This document shows positions 1 through 10,223 of a DNA stretch of 64,000 nucleotides, piece by piece. This DNA is from Paragordius varius (Eukaryota > Nematomorpha), in contig OZ176053.1 of assembly GCA_964247055.1 (NCBI GenBank), positions 13,206,001 to 13,270,000 of the forward strand, given 5' to 3'. Within the stretch, counting starts at the first letter, position 1. Every line of letters starts with the position of its first letter. The translations under genes and the position numbers were made by a program. Below the pieces are notes generated by a model. It saw only the letters and a program-made list of their open reading frames with translations. It had not been told where the DNA came from and did no database searches.

Positions 1-73
1 AACTTGAGTATTGATGCGACTAGTTTAATACATTAATTTTTAAAGTATCGTTGTAAAAATCGGATATGGAAAG

Positions 74-86
74 AGTTTGTCAAACT
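74..86. repeat. 13-bp odd palindrome agtttgtcaaact
   Basis: Arms agtttg and caaact flank a single central base. The element is kept in nearly every monomer. In F monomers the central T is C (agtttgccaaact), which leaves both arms intact. Rare arm-breaking variants are 'agttcgtc' (H-like monomers near 7.1, 13.4, 15.6, 18.9, 19.8, 21.1, 47.5 and 50.8 kb), 'agcttgtc' (33800, 38384), 'aggttgtc' (about 34.5 and 39.1 kb) and 'gtttttc' (about 25.0, 27.6 and 29.2 kb). Confidence 0.85.
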
Positions 87-140
87 ATCTCTATATTTTG
101 ATGTAGTCTTACTAAGAAAATTTATAAAAAATTATTTTGT

Positions 141-150
141 TCACCGGTGA
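141..150. repeat. 10-bp perfect palindrome tcaccggtga
   Basis: The palindrome includes an ACCGGT hexamer (143-148) and overlaps GGTGACC (146-152). It is the most GC-rich spot in an otherwise AT-rich monomer and is present in most monomers. In a subset it is changed to 'caccgggga', 'caccagtga' or 'caccaggga', which breaks the symmetry. The altered forms sit at fixed places in the higher-order units. Confidence 0.88.
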
Positions 151-179
151 CCAATATCCGATTTTTAAGGACAAAGTTT

Positions 180-358
180 AACTTGAGTATTGATGCGACT
201 AGTTTAATACATTAATTTTTAAAGTATCGTTGTAAAAATCAGATATGGAAAGAGTTTGTCAAACTATCTCTATATTTTGATGTAGTCTTACTAAGAAAAT
301 GTATAAAAAATTATTTTGTTCACCGGTGACCAATATCCGATTTTTAAGGACAAAGTTT
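180..358 (+). repeat. Representative short monomer (179 bp, type K)
   Basis: This is a complete short monomer between two 'aacttgag' starts. It shows the undivided start 'attgatgcgactag' and the 'gatatggaaag' variant with one extra G. Monomer 1 (1-179) and the next one (359-537) are the same length. Most other short monomers have 'gatatgaaag' and are 177-178 bp. K monomers cluster at 1-0.54 kb, 6.56-7.1, 12.8-13.3, 15.0-15.5, 45.9-47.5 and 50.6-52.8 kb. Confidence 0.95.
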
Positions 359-537
359 AACTTGAGTATTGATGCGACTAGTTTAATACATTAATTTTTA
401 AAGTATCGTTGTAAAAATCGGATATGGAAAGAGTTTGTCAAACTATCTCTATATTTTGATGTAGTCTTACTAAGAGAATGTATAAAAAAATATTTTGTTC
501 ACCGGGGACCAATATCCGATTTTTAAGGACAAAGTTT

Positions 538-728
538 AACTTGAGTATTGATGCGACTTATTGATACGATTAGTTTTATACATTAATTTATAAAGTATTG
601 TTGTAATAATCGGATATGAAAGAGTTTGTCAAACTATCTCTATATTTTGATGTAATCTTGCTAAGAGAATGTATAAAAAATAATTTTGTTCACCGGTGAC
701 CAATATCCGATTTTTCAGGACAAAGTTT
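538..728 (+). repeat. Representative long monomer (191 bp, type H)
   Basis: This long-class monomer carries a 13-bp tandem duplication near its start: 545-557 (gtattgatgcgac) followed by 558-570 (ttattgatacgat). That fully explains the 178 versus 191 bp difference. It also carries the H markers 'gtaataatcgg' and 'gatgtaatcttgc'. Long and short monomers are interspersed in defined orders within each higher-order repeat, so the duplication predates the present arrangement. Confidence 0.93.
545..570 (+). repeat. 13-bp internal direct duplication that defines long monomers
   Basis: The two 13-bp copies at 545-557 and 558-570 differ at a few bases. Short monomers contain only one copy, running straight into 'tagttt'. 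Several long variants exist: second copy ending 'cgactag' or 'cgattag', and forms in which both copies read 'gatacg' with 'tttattg' or 'taattg' between them. Confidence 0.9.
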
Positions 729-2187
729 AACTTGAATATTGATGCGACTAGTTTAATACATTAATTTTTAAAGTATAGTTGTAAAAATCGGATATGAAAG
801 AGTTTGTCAAACTATCTCTATATTTTGATGTAGTCTTACTAAGAGAATGTATAAAAAATAATTTTGTTCACCGGTGACCAATATCCGATTTTTAAGGACA
901 AAGTTTAACGTGAGTATTGATACGATTTATTGATACGACTAGTTTTATACATTAATTTTTAAAGTATCGTTGTAAAAATCGAATATGAAAGAGTTTGTCA
1001 AACTATCTCTATATTTTGATGTAGTCTTACTAAGAGAATGTATAAAAAATAATTTTGTTCACCGGTGACCAATATCCGATTTTTAAGGACAAAGTTTAAC
1101 TTGAGTATTGATGCGACTAGTTTAACACATTAATTTTTAAAGTATCGTTGTAAAATCGGATATGAAAGAGTTTGTCAAACTATCTCTAATATTTGATGTA
1201 GTCTTACTAAGAGAATGTATAAAAAATAATTTTGTTCACCGGTGACCAATATCCGATTTTTAAGGACAAAGTTTAACTTGAGTATTGATGCGACTAGTTT
1301 AATACATTAATTTTTAAAGTATCGTTGTACAATCGGATATGAAAGAGTTTGTCAAACTATCTCTATATTTTGATGTAGTCTTACTAAGAGAATGTATAAA
1401 AAAGTATTTTGTTCACCGGGGACCAATATCCGATTTTTAAGGACAAAGTTTAACTTGAGTAATCATACGACTAGTTTTATACATTAATTTTTAAAGTATT
1501 GTTGTAAAAATCGGATATGAAAGAGTTTGCCAAACTATCTCTATATTTATATGTAGTCCTACTAAGAGAATGTATAAAAAAAATTTTGCTCACCGGTGAC
1601 CAATATCCGATTTTTAAGGACAAAGTTTAACTTGAGTATTGATGCGACTTATTGATACGACTAGTTTATACATTAATTTATAAAGTATCGTTGTAAAAAT
1701 CGGATATGAAAGAGTTTGTCAAACTATCTCTATTATTTGATGTAGTCTTGCTAAGAGAATGTATAAAAAATTATTTTGTTCACCGGTGACCAATATCCGA
1801 TTTTTAAGGACAAAGTTTAACTTGAGCATTGATGCGACTAGTTTAATACATTAATTTTTAAAGTATCGTTGTAAAAATCGGATATGAAAGAGTTTGTCAA
1901 ACTATCTCTATATTTTGATGTAGTCTTACTAAGAGAATGTATAAAAAATTATTTTGTTCACCGGGGACCAATATCCGATTTTTAAGGACAAAGTTTAAGT
2001 TGAGTATTGATACGATTAATTGATACGACTAGTTTTATACATTAATTTTTAAAGTATCGTTGTAAAAATCGGATATGAAAGAGTTTGTCAAACTATCTCT
2101 ATATTTTAATGTAGTCTTGCTAAGAGAATGTATAAAAAATAATTTTGTTCACCGGTGACCAATATCCGATTTTTCAGGACAAAGTTT
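729..2187 (+). repeat. 1,459-bp octamer B-C-D-E-F-G-S-L
   Basis: Monomer starts are 729, 907, 1098, 1275, 1452, 1629, 1819 and 1997, with lengths 178, 191, 177, 177, 177, 190, 178 and 191 (sum 1,459). The B-C-D-E-F-G core recurs at 2188, 3470 and 4929. The S and L monomers return only with the 2,741-bp unit. Confidence 0.88.
1452..1628 (+). repeat. First F-type monomer (177 bp), the HOR phasing marker
   Basis: F begins 'aacttgagtaatcat' and has 'agtttgccaaac' and 'tttatatgtagtcc'. I located F or F-derived monomers starting at 1452, 2911, 4193, 5652, 8018, 9120, 10224, 11508, 13709, 16456, 17737, 20686, 21970, 23254, 24358, 25833, 27117, 28401, 30054, 31338, 32431, 32976, 34081, 35363, 36647, 37560, 38665, 39947, 48420, 54280, 55742, 57214, 59822, 60750, 61119, 61666, 62950 and 63878 (last one cut by the window end). 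The first four read 'catacgac' and the rest 'catgcgac'. The copies at 32431 and 36647 read 'gtagtcat'. Confidence 0.9.
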
Positions 2188-3087
2188 AACTTGAATATTG
2201 ATGCGACTAGTTTAATACATTAATTTTTAAAGTATAGTTGTAAAAATCGGATATGAAAGAGTTTGTCAAACTATCTCTATATTTTGATGTAGTCTTACTA
2301 AGAGAATGTATAAAAAATAATTTTGTTCACCGGTGACCAATATCCGATTTTTAAGGACAAAGTTTAACGTGAGTATTGATACGATTTATTGATACGACTA
2401 GTTTTATACATTAATTTTTAAAGTATCGTTGTAAAAATCGAATATGAAAGAGTTTGTCAAACTATCTCTATATTTTGATGTAGTCTTACTAAGAGAATGT
2501 ATAAAAAATAATTTTGTTCACCGGTGACCAATATCCGATTTTTAAGGACAAAGTTTAACTTGAGTATTGATGCGACTAGTTTAACACATTAATTTTTAAA
2601 GTATCGTTGTAAAATCGGATATGAAAGAGTTTGTCAAACTATCTCTAATATTTGATGTAGTCTTACTAAGAGAATGTATAAAAAATAATTTTGTTCACCG
2701 GTGACCAATATCCGATTTTTAAGGACAAAGTTTAACTTGAGTATTGATGCGACTAGTTTAATACATTAATTTTTAAAGTATCGTTGTACAATCGGATATG
2801 AAAGAGTTTGTCAAACTATCTCTATATTTTGATGTAGTCTTACTAAGAGAATGTATAAAAAAGTATTTTGTTCACCGGGGACCAATATCCGATTTTTAAG
2901 GACAAAGTTTAACTTGAGTAATCATACGACTAGTTTTATACATTAATTTTTAAAGTATTGTTGTAAAAATCGGATATGAAAGAGTTTGCCAAACTATCTC
3001 TATATTTATATGTAGTCCTACTAAGAGAATGTATAAAAAAAATTTTGCTCACCGGTGACCAATATCCGATTTTTAAGGACAAAGTTT

Positions 3088-3278
3088 AACTTGAGTATTG
3101 ATGCGACTTATTGATACGACTAGTTTATGCATTAATTTATAAAGTATCGTTGTAAAAATCGGATATGGAAAGAGTTTGTCAAACTATCTCTATATTTTGA
3201 TGTAGTCTTACTAAGAGAATGTATAAAAAAATATTTTGTTCACCGGGGACCAATATCCGATTTTTAAGGACAAAGTTT
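3088..3278 (+). repeat. Chimeric G/K monomer at the 2,741-bp junction
   Basis: The first part matches the long G monomer at 5829 ('agtttatgcattaattta'). The rest matches the K monomer starting at 359 ('ggatatggaaag', then 'aaaaaaatattttg'). The switch lies in 3141-3167, where the two parents are identical. Confidence 0.87.
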
Positions 3279-5881
3279 AACTTGAGTATTGATGCGACTT
3301 ATTGATACGATTAGTTTTATACATTAATTTATAAAGTATTGTTGTAATAATCGGATATGAAAGAGTTTGTCAAACTATCTCTATATTTTGATGTAATCTT
3401 GCTAAGAGAATGTATAAAAAATAATTTTGTTCACCGGTGACCAATATCCGATTTTTCAGGACAAAGTTTAACTTGAATATTGATGCGACTAGTTTAATAC
3501 ATTAATTTTTAAAGTATAGTTGTAAAAATCGGATATGAAAGAGTTTGTCAAACTATCTCTATATTTTGATGTAGTCTTACTAAGAGAATGTATAAAAAAT
3601 AATTTTGTTCACCGGTGACCAATATCCGATTTTTAAGGACAAAGTTTAACGTGAGTATTGATACGATTTATTGATACGACTAGTTTTATACATTAATTTT
3701 TAAAGTATCGTTGTAAAAATCGAATATGAAAGAGTTTGTCAAACTATCTCTATATTTTGATGTAGTCTTACTAAGAGAATGTATAAAAAATAATTTTGTT
3801 CACCGGTGACCAATATCCGATTTTTAAGGACAAAGTTTAACTTGAGTATTGATGCGACTAGTTTAACACATTAATTTTTAAAGTATCGTTGTAAAATCGG
3901 ATATGAAAGAGTTTGTCAAACTATCTCTAATATTTGATGTAGTCTTACTAAGAGAATGTATAAAAAATAATTTTGTTCACCGGTGACCAATATCCGATTT
4001 TTAAGGACAAAGTTTAACTTGAGTATTGATGCGACTAGTTTAATACATTAATTTTTAAAGTATCGTTGTACAATCGGATATGAAAGAGTTTGTCAAACTA
4101 TCTCTATATTTTGATGTAGTCTTACTAAGAGAATGTATAAAAAAGTATTTTGTTCACCGGGGACCAATATCCGATTTTTAAGGACAAAGTTTAACTTGAG
4201 TAATCATACGACTAGTTTTATACATTAATTTTTAAAGTATTGTTGTAAAAATCGGATATGAAAGAGTTTGCCAAACTATCTCTATATTTATATGTAGTCC
4301 TACTAAGAGAATGTATAAAAAAAATTTTGCTCACCGGTGACCAATATCCGATTTTTAAGGACAAAGTTTAACTTGAGTATTGATGCGACTTATTGATACG
4401 ACTAGTTTATACATTAATTTATAAAGTATCGTTGTAAAAATCGGATATGAAAGAGTTTGTCAAACTATCTCTATTATTTGATGTAGTCTTGCTAAGAGAA
4501 TGTATAAAAAATTATTTTGTTCACCGGTGACCAATATCCGATTTTTAAGGACAAAGTTTAACTTGAGTATTGATGCGACTAGTTTAATACATTAATTTTT
4601 AAAGTATCGTTGTAAAAATCGGATATGAAAGAGTTTGTCAAACTATCTCTATATTTTGATGTAGTCTTACTAAGAGAATGTATAAAAAATTATTTTGTTC
4701 ACCGGGGACCAATATCCGATTTTTAAGGACAAAGTTTAAGTTGAGTATTGATACGATTAATTGATACGACTAGTTTTATACATTAATTTTTAAAGTATCG
4801 TTGTAAAAATCGGATATGAAAGAGTTTGTCAAACTATCTCTATATTTTAATGTAGTCTTGCTAAGAGAATGTATAAAAAATAATTTTGTTCACCGGTGAC
4901 CAATATCCGATTTTTCAGGACAAAGTTTAACTTGAATATTGATGCGACTAGTTTAATACATTAATTTTTAAAGTATAGTTGTAAAAATCGGATATGAAAG
5001 AGTTTGTCAAACTATCTCTATATTTTGATGTAGTCTTACTAAGAGAATGTATAAAAAATAATTTTGTTCACCGGTGACCAATATCCGATTTTTAAGGACA
5101 AAGTTTAACGTGAGTATTGATACGATTTATTGATACGACTAGTTTTATACATTAATTTTTAAAGTATCGTTGTAAAAATCGAATATGAAAGAGTTTGTCA
5201 AACTATCTCTATATTTTGATGTAGTCTTACTAAGAGAATGTATAAAAAATAATTTTGTTCACCGGTGACCAATATCCGATTTTTAAGGACAAAGTTTAAC
5301 TTGAGTATTGATGCGACTAGTTTAACACATTAATTTTTAAAGTATCGTTGTAAAATCGGATATGAAAGAGTTTGTCAAACTATCTCTAATATTTGATGTA
5401 GTCTTACTAAGAGAATGTATAAAAAATAATTTTGTTCACCGGTGACCAATATCCGATTTTTAAGGACAAAGTTTAACTTGAGTATTGATGCGACTAGTTT
5501 AATACATTAATTTTTAAAGTATCGTTGTACAATCGGATATGAAAGAGTTTGTCAAACTATCTCTATATTTTGATGTAGTCTTACTAAGAGAATGTATAAA
5601 AAAGTATTTTGTTCACCGGGGACCAATATCCGATTTTTAAGGACAAAGTTTAACTTGAGTAATCATACGACTAGTTTTATACATTAATTTTTAAAGTATT
5701 GTTGTAAAAATCGGATATGAAAGAGTTTGCCAAACTATCTCTATATTTATATGTAGTCCTACTAAGAGAATGTATAAAAAAAATTTTGCTCACCGGTGAC
5801 CAATATCCGATTTTTAAGGACAAAGTTTAACTTGAGTATTGATGCGACTTATTGATACGACTAGTTTATGCATTAATTTAT
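3141..5881 (+). repeat. 2,741-bp higher-order repeat, copy 2
   Basis: This copy is in direct tandem with copy 1. The junction lies in a chimeric monomer (3088-3278) whose start is G-type ('agtttatgcatt') and whose end is K-type ('ggatatggaaag' with a CGGGG end). After about 5900 the sequence no longer follows the unit. Confidence 0.88.
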
Positions 5882-7470
5882 AAAGTATCGTTGTAAAAAT
5901 CGGATATGAAAGAGTTTGTCAAACTATCTCTATTATTTGATGTAGTCTTGCTAAGAGAATGTATAAAAAATTATTTTGTTCACCGGTGACCAATATCCGA
6001 TTTTTAAGGACAAAGTTTAACTTGAGTATTGATGCGACTAGTTTAATACATTAATTTTTAAAGTATCGTTGTAAAAATCGGATATGAAAGAGTTTGTCAA
6101 ACTATCTCTATATTTTGATGTAGTCTTACTAAGAGAATGTATAAAAAATTATTTTGTTCACCGGGGACCAATATCCGATTTTTAAGGATAAGTTTAACTT
6201 GAGTATTGATGCGACTTATTGATACGACTAGTTTTATACATTAATTTATAAAGTATCGTTGTAAAAATCGGATATGAAAGAGTTTGTCAAAATATCTCTA
6301 TTATTTGATGTAGTCTTACTAAGAGAATGTATAAAAAATAATTTTGTTCACCGGTGACCAATATCCGATTTTTAAGGACAAAGTTTAACTTGAGTTTTGA
6401 TGCGACTGGTTTAATACCATAATTTTTAAAGTATCGTTGTACAATCCGGATATGAAAGAGTTTGTCAAACTATCTTTATATTTTGATGTAGTCTTACTAA
6501 GAAAATGTATAAAAAACTATTTTGTTCACCGGTGACCAATATCCGATTTTTAAGGACAAAGTTTAACTTGAGTATTGATGCGACTAGTTTAATACATTAA
6601 TTTTTAAAGTATCGTTGTAAAAATCGGATATGGAAAGAGTTTGTCAAACTATCTCTATATTTTGATGTAGTCTTACTAAGAAAATTTATAAAAAATTATT
6701 TTGTTCACCGGTGACCAATATCCGATTTTTAAGGACAAAGTTTAACTTGAGTATTGATGCGACTAGTTTAATACATTAATTTTTAAAGTATCGTTGTAAA
6801 AATCAGATATGGAAAGAGTTTGTCAAACTATCTCTATATTTTGATGTAGTCTTACTAAGAAAATGTATAAAAAATTATTTTGTTCACCGGTGACCAATAT
6901 CCGATTTTTAAGGACAAAGTTTAACTTGAGTATTGATGCGACTAGTTTAATACATTAATTTTTAAAGTATCGTTGTAAAAATCGGATATGGAAAGAGTTT
7001 GTCAAACTATCTCTATATTTTGATGTAGTCTTACTAAGAGAATGTATAAAAAAATATTTTGTTCACCGGGGACCAATATCCGATTTTTAAGGACAAAGTT
7101 TAACTTGAGTATTGATGCGACTTATTGATACGATTAGTTTTATACATTAATTTATAAAGTATTGTTGTAATAATCGGATATGAAAGAGTTCGTCAAACTA
7201 TCTCTATATTTTAATGTAGTCTTGCTAAGAGAATGTATAAAAAATAACTTTGTTCACCGGTGACCAATATCCGATTTTTAAGGACAAAGTTTAACTTGAA
7301 TATTGATGCGACTAGTTTAATACATTAATTTTTAAAGTATAGTTGTAAAAATCGGATATGAAAGAGTTTGTCAAACTATCTCTATATTTTGATGTAGTCT
7401 TACTAAGAGAATGTATAAAAAATAATTTTGTTCACCGGTGACCAATATCCGATTTTTAAGGACAAAGTTT
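5829..7470 (+). repeat. Recurrent K-containing module, repeated near 12.1-13.7 kb
   Basis: The order is a long monomer, a short CGGGG monomer ending 'aaggataag' (6019), a long one with 'gtcaaaatatc', a short one reading 'gttttgatgcgactgg' (6387), K monomers (6565, 6744, 6923), an H-like one with 'gagttcgtc' (7102) and B (7293). From 6019 the block matches 12257 onward at +6,238 bp. The 'gttttgatgcgactgg' monomer marks the module elsewhere: 12625, 14826, 44208, 49524, 50452 and 52282. Confidence 0.82.
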
Positions 7471-8017
7471 AAGTTGAGTATTGATACGATTAATTGATAC
7501 GACTAGTTTTATACATTAATTTTTAAAGTATCGTTGTAAAAATCGGATATGAAAGAGTTTGTCAAACTATCTCTATATTTTGATGTAGTCTTACTAAGAG
7601 AATGTATAAAAAATAATTTTGTTCACCAGTGACCAATATCCTATTTTTAAGGACAAAGTTTAACTTGAGTATTGATGCGACTAGTTTAACACATTAATTT
7701 TTAAAGTATCGTTGTAAAAATCGGATATGAAAGAGTTTGTCAAACTATCTCTATATTTTGATGTAGTCTTACTAAGAGAATGTATAAAAAATAATTTTGT
7801 TCACCGGTGACCAATATCCGATTTTTAAGGACAAAGTTTAACTTGAGTATTGATGCGACTAGTTTAATACATTAATTTTTAAAGTATCGTTGTAAAAATG
7901 GGATATGAAAGAGTTTGTCAAACTATCTCTATATTTTGATGTAGTCTTACTAAGAGAATGTATAAAAAATTATTTTGTTCACCAGGGACCAATATCCGAT
8001 TTTTAAGGACAAAGTTT
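7471..8017 (+). repeat. Long 'attaattg' + 'taacac' short + short triplet leading into F
   Basis: The first monomer (7471) begins 'aagttgag' and carries 'gatacgattaattg'. It is followed by a 'gtttaacac' short monomer (7662) and a short monomer with 'caccaggga' (7840). The triplet, preceded by B and followed by F, also occurs before 16456, 20686, 21970, 48420 and within the 25.8-31.3 kb heptamers. Confidence 0.75.
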
Positions 8018-9119
8018 AACTTGAGTAATCATGCGACTAGTTTTATACATTAATTTTTAAAGTATTGTTGTAAAAATCGCATATGAAAGAGTTTGCCAAA
8101 CTATCTCTATATTTATATGTAGTCCTACTAAGAGAATGTATAAAAAAAATTTTGTTCACCAGTGACCAATATCCGATTTTTAAGGACAAAGTTTAACTTG
8201 AGTATTGATGCGACTTATTGATACGATTAGTTTTATACATTAATTTATAAAGTATTGTTGTAATAATCGGATATGGAAAGAGTTTGTCAAACTATCTCTA
8301 TATTTTGATGTAGTCTTACTAAGAGAATGTATAAAAAATTATTTTGTTCACCGGTGACCAATATCCGATTTATAAGGATTAAGTTTAACTTGAGTATTGA
8401 TGCGACTTATTGATACGATTAGTTTTATACATTAATTTATAAAGTATTGTTGTAATAATCGGATATGAAAGAGTTTGTCAAACTATCTCTATATTTTGAT
8501 GTAATCTTGCTAAGAGAATGTATAAAAAATAATTTTGTTCACCGGTGACCAATATCCGATTTTTCAGGACAAAGTTTAACTTGAATATTGATGCGACTAG
8601 TTTAATACATTAATTTTTAAAGTATAGTTGTAAAAATCGGATATGAAAGAGTTTGTCAAACTAATATTTTGATGTAGTCTTACTAAGAGAATGTATAAAA
8701 AATAATTTTGTTCACCGGTGACCAATATCCGATTTTTAAGGACAAAGTTTAACGTGAGTATTGATACGATTTATTGATACGACTAGTTTTATACATTAAT
8801 TTTTAAAGTATCGTTGTAAAAATCGAATATGAAAGAGTTTGTCAAACTATCTCTATATTTTGATGTAGTCTTACTAAGAGAATGTATAAAAAATAATTTT
8901 GTTCACCGGTGACCAATATCCGATTTTTAAGGACAAAGTTTAACTTGAGTATTGATGCGACTAGTTTAACACATTAATTTTTAAAGTATCGTTGTAAAAA
9001 TCGGATATGAAAGAGTTTGTCAAACTATCTCTAATATTTGATGTAGTCTTACTAAGAGAATGTATAAAAAATTATTTTGTTCACCGGGGACCAATATCCG
9101 ATTTTTAAGGACAAAGTTT
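8018..9119 (+). repeat. 1,102-bp hexamer F-G'-H-B-C-D/E
   Basis: Monomer starts are 8018, 8195, 8387, 8578, 8751 and 8942 (lengths 177, 192, 191, 173, 191, 178). It corresponds to the 1,284-bp heptamer with one monomer lost. The B monomer at 8578 has a private 5-bp deletion of 'tctct' after 'caaacta'. The last monomer (8942-9119) starts as D and ends with the CGGGG end of E, so it is a deletion chimera. Confidence 0.85.
8942..9119 (+). repeat. Chimeric D/E monomer
   Basis: The start and middle are D ('gtttaacac', 'ctaatatttg'). The end is E-like ('attattttgttcaccgggg'). It lies where the heptamer has separate D and E monomers, so one monomer was lost by recombination between them. Confidence 0.83.
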
Positions 9120-10223
9120 AACTTGAGTAATCATGCGACTAGTTTTATACATTAATTTTTAAAGTATTGTTGTAAAAATCGGATATGAAAGAGTTTGCCA
9201 AACTATCTCTATATTTATATGTAGTCCTACTAAGAGAATGTATAAAAAAATTTTGCTCACCGGTGACCAATATCCGATTTTTAAGGACAAAGTTTAACTT
9301 GAGTATTGATGCGACTTATTGATACGACTAGTTTATACATTAATTTATAAAGTATCGTTGTAAAAATCGGATATGAAAGAGTTTGTCAAACTATCTCTAT
9401 TATTTGATGTAGTTTAGCTAAGAGAATGTATAAAAAATTATTTTGTTCACCGGTGACCAATATCCGATTTTTAAGGACAAAGTTTAACTTGAGTATTGAT
9501 GCGACGAGTTTAATACATTAATTTTTAAAGTATAGTTGTAAAAATCGGATATGAAAGAGTTTGTCAAACTATCTCTATATTTTGATGTAGTCTTACTAAG
9601 AGAATGTATAAAAAATAATTTTGTTCACCGGTGACCAATATCCGATTTTTAAGGACAAAGTTTAACTTGAGTATTGATACGATTTATTGATACGACTAGT
9701 TTTATACATTAATTTTTAAAGTATCGTTGTAAAAATCGGATATGAAAGAGTTTGTCAAACTATCTCTATAATTTGATGTAGTCTTACTAAGAGAATGTAT
9801 AAAAGATTATTTTGTTCACCGGTGACCAATATCCGATTTTTAAGGACAAAGTTTAACTTGAGTATTGATGCGACTTATTGATACGACTAGTTTTATACAT
9901 TAATTTATAAAGTATCGTTGTAAAAATCGGATATGAAAGAGTTTGTCAAACTATCTCTATTATTTGATGTAGTCTTGCTAAGAGAATGTATAAAAAATTA
10001 TTTTGTTCACCGGTGACCAATATCCGATTTTTAAGGACAAAGTTTAACTTGAGTATTGATGCGACTAGTTTAATACATTAATTTTTAAAGTATCGTTGTA
10101 AAAATCGGATATGAAAGAGTTTGTCAAACTATTTCTATATTTTGATGTAGTCTTACTAAGAGAATGTATAAAAAATTATTTTGTTCACCGGGGACCAATA
10201 TCCGATTTTTAAGGACAAAGTTT
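9120..10223 (+). repeat. 1,104-bp hexamer F-G-B'-C-L-S
   Basis: This hexamer runs F, G ('tagtttagc'), a B-like monomer with 'gcgacgag', a C-like monomer with 'ctataatttg' and 'aaaagatt', an L monomer with 'cttgc', and a short CGGGG monomer. F at 9120 reads 'aaaaaaattttgctc', one A shorter than most F copies. A closely similar hexamer of the same length occupies 23254-24357. Confidence 0.82.

Larger units (their letters stand above)
55..166. repeat. 13-bp inverted-repeat pair within each monomer
   Basis: In monomer 1, 55-67 (aaaaatcggatat) is the exact reverse complement of 154-166 (atatccgattttt). They are separated by 86 bp. The same arm is about 67 bp from the next monomer's left arm, so each arm can pair in either direction. 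Most monomers keep the pair. Exceptions include E ('gtacaatcgg'), C ('atcgaatatg') and H ('gtaataatcgg'), which alter the left arm. A cruciform, hairpin or protein-binding role is inference. Confidence 0.85.
1..627 (+). repeat. Left-edge K block, repeated at 6565-7190
   Basis: Three K monomers and the start of a long H monomer recur at an offset of 6,564 bp. Shared private variants include 'actaagaaaattt' in the first K and 'aatcagatatgg' in the second. The match ends in the long monomer, where the distal copy reads 'gagttcgtc' and 'tttaatgtag'. The window edge therefore lies in a unit duplicated about 6.6 kb away. Confidence 0.85.
400..3140 (+). repeat. 2,741-bp higher-order repeat, copy 1 (15 monomers)
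   Basis: The sequence from about 400 recurs at +2,741 with very few differences. One that I saw is 'gagcatt' at 1824 in this copy versus 'gagtatt' at the matching site of copy 2. The unit has an internal 1,459-bp octamer and a shorter 1,282-bp remainder, as shown by F spacing (1452, 2911, 4193, 5652: intervals 1459, 1282, 1459). Confidence 0.88.

Noticed and set aside
134-160. Possible CENP-B box around 'ttcaccggggacca'
   Set aside because: The box core needs TTCG followed at set spacing by A and CGGG. Neither this site nor the 'gttcgtcaaac' variant fits.
8942-9119. Monomers with two type signatures as sequencing chimeras
   Set aside because: Several of these hybrids (for example the F/G' fusion at 25833, and the long/'gttttg' fusion at 45681) recur in multiple units with consistent flanks, so most are real array structure. 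Those present once, such as this D/E monomer, still deserve read-level checks.
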